Notes under the pieces: generated by a model
What the model saw: the letters and a program-made list of their open reading frames with translations, nothing else
Databases searched by the model: none
What the model was told of the DNA's origin: nothing
Made by a program: the position numbers and the translations under genes
From: Lysobacteraceae bacterium
Lineage (GTDB): Bacteria > Pseudomonadota > Gammaproteobacteria > Xanthomonadales > Xanthomonadaceae
Direction: 5' to 3'
DNA length: 6,612 nucleotides
NCBI GenBank assembly: GCA_003449515.1
Contig: DMHI01000260.1
Coordinates: 911 to 7,522 of the forward strand
Part shown: positions 1 through 6,612 of the stretch, in pieces
Layout: each line of letters opens with the position of its first letter
Position numbering within the stretch: the stretch's first letter is position 1

Positions 1-1697
<1,697 letters not shown>

Positions 1698-1766
1698 GGT
1701 CGTCGGCAGGCCGCGCATCGCTTCCATCCGCCGTTCAGTTGTTGCGCGCGAGACTGCGCATCATCC

Positions 1767-1782
1767 GGGCCGCCCACGGCCC
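1767..1782 (+). other. Hairpin in the ftsK-lolA leader
   Basis: GGGCCG (1767-1772) and CGGCCC (1777-1782) are perfect complements around a 4-base loop, CCCA. No T tract follows, so it does not look like a complete intrinsic terminator. It ends 6 bases before the possible GTG start and 15 bases before the ATG chosen for lolA, so it could affect ribosome access or RNA stability. A 6-bp GC hairpin is easy to find by chance in DNA of this composition. The rest of this roughly 100-base gap shows no convincing promoter. Confidence 0.4.
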
Positions 1783-1797
1783 TGCACTGTGACCACC

Positions 1798-2514
1798 ATG
1801 ACGATGCCCACCCGCCACCGCCGTGTTTCCAGCGTTCGCCAAGTCGCCGCCTTCGTGGCCTCCGTCGCCCTGCTGCTCGCGCCGGCGCTCGCATCCGCCA
1901 ATCCCGCGCGCGATGCCGGTGCCGCGCGCGAGGCGATCGCGCGCTTCAGCACCGACCTGCGCAGCCTCGACGGCCGCTTTGTGCAGCAGGTGTTCGACGC
2001 GCAGGGCGGTGCCGGCGAGCGCAGCGAGGGCCGCATTTCGCTCAAGGCGCCGCGCCAATTCCGCTGGGAGTACGAGACGCCGTTTCCGCAACTCATCGTC
2101 GCCGACGGCGACCACCTCTGGCTCTACGATCCCGACCTCGAGCAGGTCACGGTGCGGGCGCAGAGCTTCGAGGAGCAGACCAGTCCACTCGCTGCGCTGA
2201 TCGATCCGGGTGAGCTCGATCGTCACTTCCATGTCCGCGATGGCGGTACCTCGGGGGCGATCACCTGGGTCGAGCTGAAGGCGCGCAAGGCCGATGATGC
2301 CGCCGTGCAGTCGGCCCGTCTGGGGTTCAGCGGTGGCGAGCTGGCGACGATGGTGTTCGAAGACCAGCTTGGTCAGCGCACCGAGGTGCGATTCAGCCAG
2401 TGGCGGCGCAACGGCGTGCTGCCGGTCGGGCTGTTCCGCTTCACGCCGCCGGAAGGCGTCGATGTCGTCGGCGATGTGCGCGACAGCGCCGAAGTGCGTC
2501 CGCTGCAGGAGTGA
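1798..2514 (+). CDS. lolA: Outer-membrane lipoprotein carrier protein LolA
   Basis: LolA is the periplasmic chaperone that takes lipoproteins from the LolCDE transporter and passes them to LolB at the outer membrane. With the ATG at 1798 it has 238 residues. The N-terminus is Arg-rich, followed by a hydrophobic core and a probable signal-peptidase I site after residue 34 (ALASA before NPARD). The mature part shows family marks: FVQQVFD near the start, LKAPRQFRWEYETP, QLIVADGDHLWLYDPDLEQV and a C-terminal FRFTPPEGV (from residue 213) closely resembling the E. coli C-terminus. Start choice is uncertain: GTG 1789 and ATG 1804 are in frame and none of the three has a clear Shine-Dalgarno. All give the same signal peptide core. 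At the position of E. coli Arg43 this protein has Ala (residue 84), with Arg two residues later. Its stop overlaps the rarA start. Confidence 0.93.
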   Translation: MTMPTRHRRVSSVRQVAAFVASVALLLAPALASANPARDAGAAREAIARFSTDLRSLDGRFVQQVFDAQGGAGERSEGRISLKAPRQFRWEYETPFPQLIVADGDHLWLYDPDLEQVTVRAQSFEEQTSPLAALIDPGELDRHFHVRDGGTSGAITWVELKARKADDAAVQSARLGFSGGELATMVFEDQLGQRTEVRFSQWRRNGVLPVGLFRFTPPEGVDVVGDVRDSAEVRPLQE

Positions 2515-3830
2515 GCGTTCCACTCGCCGAACGCATGCGCCCGCGCGACCTCGACGAGGTCGTCGGCCAGCGCCGGCTGCTCGCGCCCAACGCCGCGCTG
2601 CGCCGCGCGCTCGAAGCCGGGCGCGTGCACTCGATGATCCTCTGGGGCCCGCCGGGCTGCGGCAAGACCACGCTCGCCCGCCTCGTGGCGGCCCGTGCCG
2701 ACGCGCGCTTCCACGCGATCTCGGCGGTGATGAGCGGCCTGCCCGAGGTGCGCAGGGTGCTGGGCGAGGCCGCCGAAGCTTTCGCACGCGGTGAGCGCAC
2801 CGTGCTGTTCGTCGACGAGGTGCACCGCTTCAACAAGACGCAGCAGGACGCCTTCCTGCCGCACATCGAGGCCGGGCACATCGTCTTCGTTGGCGCCACC
2901 ACTGAAAACCCGAGCTTCGAGCTGAACTCCGCGCTGCTGTCGCGCTGTCGCGTGCACGTGCTCGAGGCGGTGTCGGCCGACGACATCGTCGAAGCGCTGC
3001 AGCGCGCGATGCTCGACGCGGTGCGCGGGCTCGGCGCGATGGGCCTCGGCGTCGACCACGACGCGCTGAAGGCCATCGCGCAGGCCGCCGACGGCGACGT
3101 GCGGCGGGCGCTCACCCTGCTCGAAATCGCCGCGGAAATCGCTCAAGAACGCCGCATCGACGCGGCGACGCTCTCGCAGGTGCTGGCCGATCGCACGCGC
3201 CGCTTCGACAAGCAGGGCGAGCAGTTCTACGACCAGATCTCGGCCCTGCACAAATCGGTGCGCAGTTCCGACCCGGACGCCGCGATCTACTGGCTGTCGC
3301 GGATGCTCGACGGCGGCTGCGATCCGGCCTATCTCGCGCGCCGGCTGACGCGCATGGCGGTCGAAGACATCGGCCTTGCCGACCCGCGCGCGCTCGACAT
3401 GGCGATCAGCGCGTGGGAGGCCTTCGACCGACTCGGCGCGCCGGAGGGCGAGCTGGCACTCGCTCAGCTCACGCTCTACCTCGCCAGCTGTGCCAAGAGC
3501 AACGCCGGCTACGTGGCGTGGAAGGCCGCGCGCGCCGACGTGGAGAAGCACGGCACGCTCGAGGTGCCGATGGCGCTGCGCAATGCGCCCACCGCGCTGA
3601 TGAAGGGCCTCGGCTACGGCCAGGGCTACCGGTACGACCCCGACGTGGCGGGCGGTGTCGCGCTCGACCAGGTGTGCTTGCCGGGCGCGCTGGCAGGGCG
3701 CGTCTATTACCGGCCGGTGGAGCAGGGGCTGGAAGTGAAGCTCAAGGAAAAACTCGATCGGCTGCGGGCGGCGCGCGACGCCGCGCAGCATCGCCGCGGG
3801 CCATCTGGTCCGACACCCGGGGAGGGGTGA
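2511..3830 (+). CDS. rarA: Replication-associated recombination protein A (RarA/MgsA, AAA+ ATPase)
   Basis: RarA is a clamp-loader-like AAA+ ATPase that acts at stalled replication forks; relatives are yeast Mgs1 and human WRNIP1. From GTG 2511 it has 439 residues, near the 447 of E. coli RarA. It begins VPLAERMRPRDLDEVVGQ, the family's usual N-terminus. Walker A GPPGCGKTT is at residues 46-54, Walker B FVDEVHRF has its Asp-Glu at 102-103, sensor 1 GATTENPSFELN is at 128-139, and an SRCR arginine-finger region is at 144-147. The C-terminal oligomerisation domain contains RRFDKQGEQFYDQISALHKS and RRLTRMAVEDIGLADPRAL. The GTG shares four bases (GTGA) with the lolA stop, suggesting translational coupling. 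An AGGAG at 2507-2511 is too close to serve this GTG. ATG 2535 is an alternative but would cut conserved residues. Earlier in-frame starts would lie deep inside lolA. Confidence 0.96.
   Translation: MSVPLAERMRPRDLDEVVGQRRLLAPNAALRRALEAGRVHSMILWGPPGCGKTTLARLVAARADARFHAISAVMSGLPEVRRVLGEAAEAFARGERTVLFVDEVHRFNKTQQDAFLPHIEAGHIVFVGATTENPSFELNSALLSRCRVHVLEAVSADDIVEALQRAMLDAVRGLGAMGLGVDHDALKAIAQAADGDVRRALTLLEIAAEIAQERRIDAATLSQVLADRTRRFDKQGEQFYDQISALHKSVRSSDPDAAIYWLSRMLDGGCDPAYLARRLTRMAVEDIGLADPRALDMAISAWEAFDRLGAPEGELALAQLTLYLASCAKSNAGYVAWKAARADVEKHGTLEVPMALRNAPTALMKGLGYGQGYRYDPDVAGGVALDQVCLPGALAGRVYYRPVEQGLEVKLKEKLDRLRAARDAAQHRRGPSGPTPGEG
3821..3827 (+). promoter_or_regulatory. Strong ribosome binding site for the small gene after rarA
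   Basis: GGAGGGG lies inside the last codons of rarA and ends five bases before the ATG at 3833. The rarA stop (TGA 3828-3830) lies between them. This supports 3833 as a real translation start, coupled to rarA, even though the reading frame that follows is broken. Confidence 0.75.
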
Positions 3831-3832
3831 CC

Positions 3833-4208
3833 ATGCGAATTGCCGTTGCCGGCCTGATTGGCGGACTCGTGTTCTTTTTTTCTGGGGCGCTGTCGCCCAC
3901 ATGGTGCTGGGCCTCGGCGATCGTGGCATGCACTACGGCACGCCGCACACCGCGACGCTGGCGGCGATGGCGCAGGAGCTCGTGGTGCCCGGCATCCACG
4001 TTCTGCCCAGCCCCACCGAAGAGGCCATGGATGACCCGGAAGCGCTCGCGGTGTTCGCGGAGAAGAATGCCGGGCAGGGCTACGCCTTCGTTGTTTACGC
4101 GCCGGGCGGCAATCCGGGCCTCGCCGACATCGGCCCCAACCTCGGCAAGCAGTCGGCTGGGCGCTGGCCGGGGCCGCGATGGCGTGGTGGCTGGGGCGCG
4201 GGCGATAA
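3833..4208 (+). pseudogene. Small predicted membrane protein gene, broken by two apparent frameshifts
   Basis: Three consecutive reading frames together look like one gene of about 125 residues. From ATG 3833, with a strong ribosome binding site, comes MRIAVAGLIGGLVFFF, a membrane segment. At the T7 tract 3875-3881 the coding signal moves to another frame, which continues WGAVAHMVLGLGDRGM and stays GC3-rich and protein-like to LGKQ (base 4152). There it moves again to GWALAGAAMAWWLGRGR and stops at TAA 4206-4208. Adding one base at each break would restore a single frame. The design is a membrane segment, a soluble middle with VVPGIHVLPSP and YAFVVYAP, then a second short hydrophobic segment. 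From memory it resembles uncharacterised small proteins of Xanthomonadales; I cannot name a family or function. Without the second shift the frame runs to 4290, into serS, with an implausible tail. Possible explanations are a decaying gene, sequence error, or slippage at the T tract. The first break is well supported, the second less so. Confidence 0.72.
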
Positions 4209-4235
4209 TCCGTCCATTCTTTCCGGGCTGTCCCC

Positions 4236-5513
4236 ATGCTTGATCCCGCACTGCTGCGCGCCGACCTGGCCGCCACCGCCGAATACCTGAAAACCACGCG
4301 CAGCTTCACCATCGACGTCACCGTGCTGCAGGCCATTGAGGCCGAGCGCAAGCAGATCCAGATGCGCACGCAGGAGCTGCAGAACCTGCGCAATACGCGC
4401 AGCAAGGCCATCGGCATGGCCAAGGGCAAGGGCGAGGATGTTACGCCGCTGATGGCCGAAGTCGCCGCCATCGGCGATGAACTCAAGGCCTCCGAGGCGC
4501 GCCTCGAAGCCATCAAGACCGAGATCGACGCGATCGCTTCCGGCATCCCGAACCTGCCGGACGCCTCGGTGCCGCACGGTGCGGATGAATCGGGCAATGT
4601 CGAGCAGCACCGCTGGGGCACGCCGCGCGCCTTCGATTTCGAAGTGAAAGACCACGTCGAGCTCGGTGCACGCGACGGCATGCTCGATGGCGACGCCGGC
4701 GCCAAGCTCAGCGGCTCGCGCTTCACTGTGCTGCGCGGCGGTATCGCGCAGCTGCATCGTGCGCTGGCGCAGTTCATGCTCGACCTGCACACTCGCGAGC
4801 ACGGCTGCCTCGAAGTGAACGTGCCACTGATCGTCAACGCCGACAGCATGCGCGGCACCGGCCAGTTGCCGAAGTTCGAGGATGATCTGTTCTCGACCAC
4901 GGTGGGCGAGGGCAGGCGCTACCTGATTCCCACGTCGGAAGTCTCGCTGACCAACCTCGTCCGCGACGAGATCGTCGACGCGGCCCAGCTGCCGATGCGC
5001 CTCACCGCGCATTCGCTGTGCTTCCGCGCCGAGGCCGGCAGCGGCGGCCGCGACGTCCGCGGCATGATCCGCCAGCACCAGTTCGAGAAGGTCGAGCTGG
5101 TGACGCTGGCCGCTCCTGAGCAAAGCCCCGCCGAGCACGAGCGCATGACCCGCAACGCCGAGGTGGTGCTGGAGAAGCTCGGCCTGCCGTACCGCCGCAT
5201 GCTGCTGTGCACCGGCGACATGGGCTTCTCGGCCACCAAGACCTATGACCTCGAAGTGTGGCTGCCGAGCCAGAACACCTACCGCGAGATCAGCTCCTGC
5301 TCGAACTGCGGCGATTTCCAGGCCCGCCGCATGCAGGCGCGCTTCCGCAACCCGGCCACCGGCAAGCCCGAGCTGCTGCACACGCTCAATGGCTCCGGTG
5401 TGGCCGTGGGCCGCGCGCTGATCGCGGTGATGGAGAACTACCAGAACGCCGACGGCAGCATCACCGTGCCGGACGTGCTTCGCACTTACCTCGGCGGCGC
5501 CGAGCGCCTCTGA
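4236..5513 (+). CDS. serS: Serine--tRNA ligase (SerRS)
   Basis: This cytoplasmic class II synthetase activates serine with ATP and charges tRNA-Ser and tRNA-Sec. It has 425 residues (E. coli 430) and starts with the usual MLDPALLR. Residues about 30-105 form the long antiparallel coiled-coil arm that grips the tRNA-Ser variable arm. The motif 1 proline is at about residue 197 (VNVPLIV). The serine-binding TSE loop is at 233-235. Motif 2 (FRAEAGSGGRDVRGM) starts at residue 263. SSCSNCGDFQARR follows, and motif 3 (NGSGVAVGRALIAVMENYQ) starts at 385. All catalytic motifs are intact. The ATG is fixed by the conserved N-terminus, but there is no clear Shine-Dalgarno; the upstream broken gene ends 27 bases before it, so translation may depend partly on coupling or on an unstructured start. 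The cognate tRNA-Ser lies about 1 kb downstream. Confidence 0.99.
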   Translation: MLDPALLRADLAATAEYLKTTRSFTIDVTVLQAIEAERKQIQMRTQELQNLRNTRSKAIGMAKGKGEDVTPLMAEVAAIGDELKASEARLEAIKTEIDAIASGIPNLPDASVPHGADESGNVEQHRWGTPRAFDFEVKDHVELGARDGMLDGDAGAKLSGSRFTVLRGGIAQLHRALAQFMLDLHTREHGCLEVNVPLIVNADSMRGTGQLPKFEDDLFSTTVGEGRRYLIPTSEVSLTNLVRDEIVDAAQLPMRLTAHSLCFRAEAGSGGRDVRGMIRQHQFEKVELVTLAAPEQSPAEHERMTRNAEVVLEKLGLPYRRMLLCTGDMGFSATKTYDLEVWLPSQNTYREISSCSNCGDFQARRMQARFRNPATGKPELLHTLNGSGVAVGRALIAVMENYQNADGSITVPDVLRTYLGGAERL

Positions 5514-5527
5514 CCGGTTTCGCGTCG

Positions 5528-5533
5528 AAGGAG
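5528..5533 (+). promoter_or_regulatory. Ribosome binding site of the LysR-family gene
   Basis: AAGGAG ends five bases before ATG 5539, in the 25-base gap after serS. It is a near-ideal Shine-Dalgarno and decides the start of the regulator. The gap is too short to hold a separate terminator plus promoter, which favours co-transcription with serS. Confidence 0.8.
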
Positions 5534-5538
5534 CAGGC

Positions 5539-6465
5539 ATGCGCAGCGACGAGTTGGACCTCAACGACCTCAAGCTGTTCGCCCTCGTCGTCGATCACGG
5601 CGGCTATGCGGCCGCCGAGCGCGCGTCGGGCGTGCCGAAGTCGCGGCTGTCGCGGCGCATCGCCCAGCTCGAGGAAGACTTCGGCGTCAGGCTGATCCAG
5701 CGTTCGACGCGCAAGTTCGCTGTCACCGACGTCGGCCAGAACGTCTTCAAACACGCCGAAGCCATGCTCGCGCAGGCGCAGGCCGCGCAGGAGGCCGTGC
5801 AGGTGCTCAGCGCCGAGCCGCGCGGCGTGGTGCGCGTGAGCTGCCCGGTGTCGCTGTCGCAGCGCCTGCTATCGCGCGTGGTGCCGGGCTTCCTGATCAA
5901 GCACCCGAAGGTGCGCCTGCACGTGCACGTGGCGAACCGCCGCGTCGACGTCATCGAGGAAGGCTTCGACGTCGCCCTGCGCGTGCGCACCAAGCTCGAC
6001 ACCGATGGCGACCTCGCCATGCGGCGCTTCGGCGAGTTCCGCGAGTTGCTGGTCGCCAGCCCGATCTACCTCGCGCGCCACGGTCGACCGATCGCGCCGG
6101 AAGCGCTCGCCGAGCACGTCACGCTGTCGATGAGCGAGGACGAGGCGCGGCAGGTGTGGGAGCTGCACGGCCCGAACGGCGTGACGCGCAAGGTCGAGAT
6201 CAAGCCGCGGCTGATGGCGCTGGATTTCGCGCTGCTGCAGGAATCGGCGATGGCCGGCATCGGCATCGCGCTGATGCCCGAGGCGGTCTGCGTCGATGCC
6301 GTGCGCGCCGGACGCCTCGAGGTGGTGATGCCGGCCTGGAGCCTGCAGCAGGGCATCTTCCACGCCGTGTTCCCGTCGCGCCGCGGCCAGCTGCCTGCGG
6401 TGCGTGCCTTCCTCGACCACCTGGTCGAGGAGTTCCCGCGGCTGATGGGCGAGGCGCGGCTGTAG
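5539..6465 (+). CDS. LysR-family transcriptional regulator
   Basis: This is a 308-residue LysR-type regulator, the normal family length. Residues about 6-65 are the winged helix-turn-helix (LDLNDLKLFALVVDHGGY, then recognition helix region PKSRLSRRIAQLEE, then QRSTRKFAVTDVG). A linker helix rich in Ala and Gln leads to the effector-binding domain, which begins near GVVRVSCP (residues 96-103). Typical effector-domain pieces follow: NRRVDVIEEGFDVALRV from residue 133, then ESAMAGIGIALMPE and AVFPSRRGQLPAVRAFLDH near the end. The sequence belongs to the large DmlR/CrgA-like group often found in Pseudomonas, Burkholderia and xanthomonads. The effector and targets cannot be read from it. It is unusual in having no divergently transcribed partner in the window: it follows serS by 25 bases on the same strand and precedes a tRNA. 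Any target may be elsewhere, or beyond the right edge. Confidence 0.96.
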   Translation: MRSDELDLNDLKLFALVVDHGGYAAAERASGVPKSRLSRRIAQLEEDFGVRLIQRSTRKFAVTDVGQNVFKHAEAMLAQAQAAQEAVQVLSAEPRGVVRVSCPVSLSQRLLSRVVPGFLIKHPKVRLHVHVANRRVDVIEEGFDVALRVRTKLDTDGDLAMRRFGEFRELLVASPIYLARHGRPIAPEALAEHVTLSMSEDEARQVWELHGPNGVTRKVEIKPRLMALDFALLQESAMAGIGIALMPEAVCVDAVRAGRLEVVMPAWSLQQGIFHAVFPSRRGQLPAVRAFLDHLVEEFPRLMGEARL

Positions 6466-6497
6466 CACCGGGCACGGCCTCCGGCGCGCGCACCGGC

Positions 6498-6503
6498 TAC
6501 ACT
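6498..6503 (+). promoter_or_regulatory. Possible -10 element for tRNA-Ser
   Basis: TACACT lies 11 bases before the mature 5' end of the tRNA and matches the sigma-70 -10 consensus at four of six positions, including both conserved ends. No good -35 hexamer is seen at the usual distance in the GC-rich stretch before it. The tRNA may instead be read from upstream, so this is a weak call. Confidence 0.3.
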
Positions 6504-6514
6504 ATCCGCCTCAC

Positions 6515-6604
6515 GGAGAGATGGCCGAGTGGTTTAAGGCAGCGGTCTTGAAAACCGCCGTGGTGGCGACACCACCGTGGGTTCGAATCCCACTCTCTCC
6601 GCCA
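6515..6604 (+). tRNA. tRNA-Ser (anticodon UGA), CCA encoded
   Basis: The acceptor strands GGAGAGA (6515-6521) and TCTCTCC (6594-6600) pair perfectly, followed by discriminator G and an encoded CCA (6602-6604). The anticodon stem GCGGT/ACCGC encloses loop CTTGAAA, giving anticodon TGA at 6549-6551, which reads UCA and other UCN codons. The long class II variable arm is a perfect 6-bp stem (6560-6565 with 6570-6575) closed by a GCGA tetraloop; this arm is the identity element recognised by the SerRS coiled coil. The T arm is GTGGG, TTCGAAT, CCCAC (6577-6593). At 90 bases it is normal for tRNA-Ser. It is the substrate of the serS product encoded upstream. Confidence 0.99.
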
Positions 6605-6612
6605 CGAATGCA

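Noticed and set aside
1739..1766. TTGTTG followed by CATCAT as a lolA promoter
   Set aside because: The -35 matches only three of six positions and the spacing is about 15 bases, so the match is too weak to list.
1735..2787. Open frame of 350 codons on the - strand, opposite lolA
   Set aside because: It spans two real + strand genes, has low-complexity Arg-rich ends and shows no domain.
2373..3929. Open frame of 518 codons on the - strand, opposite rarA
   Set aside because: It mirrors the rarA codons in GC-rich DNA, is rich in Arg, His and Ala without recognisable motifs, and RarA on the + strand is unmistakable.
4203..4209. GATAAT before serS as a -10 promoter element
   Set aside because: No -35 hexamer lies at the right distance, and the bases include the stop codon of the broken upstream gene.
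4095..5573. Open frame of 492 codons on the - strand, opposite serS
   Set aside because: It is a shadow of serS caused by GC-rich third positions; its His/Arg/Ala-rich composition matches no family I recognise.

Overview
This window is a piece of a high-GC proteobacterial chromosome, read entirely on the + strand. The order ftsK, lolA, rarA, (small gene), serS is the conserved gammaproteobacterial chromosomal core order, known also from E. coli. The strong GC bias at third codon positions and the protein sequences suggest a Xanthomonadales/Lysobacterales-type gammaproteobacterium. That placement is inference from remembered family sequences, not a database result.

Layout. 1-1697 is the C-terminal 565 codons of ftsK, cut by the left edge of the window. 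1698-1797 is a leader of about 100 bases containing a perfect 6-bp hairpin. 1798-2514 is lolA. 2511-3830 is rarA, which overlaps the lolA stop by four bases. 3833-4208 is a small predicted membrane-protein gene that is broken into three reading frames in this sequence. 4236-5513 is serS. 5539-6465 is a LysR-family regulator 25 bases after serS. 6515-6604 is tRNA-Ser(UGA) with an encoded CCA end. The spacing (91 bases at most between ftsK and the first possible lolA start, a 4-base overlap, then gaps of 2, 27 and 25 bases) and the absence of any convincing terminator suggest one or two long transcripts running rightward.

How the genes fit together. The block is housekeeping: FtsK couples chromosome-dimer resolution to division, LolA ferries outer-membrane lipoproteins across the periplasm, RarA acts at stalled replication forks, and SerRS charges tRNA-Ser. 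The cognate tRNA-Ser(UGA) lies about 1 kb after serS, with the LysR gene between them. The genes share no single pathway; their linkage is ancestral.

I found no undescribed multi-gene system here. The points that deserve a second look are the two-frameshift gene between rarA and serS (including a T7 tract at the first break), the LysR gene sitting directly behind serS and in front of a tRNA, and a substitution in LolA at the position of E. coli Arg43.
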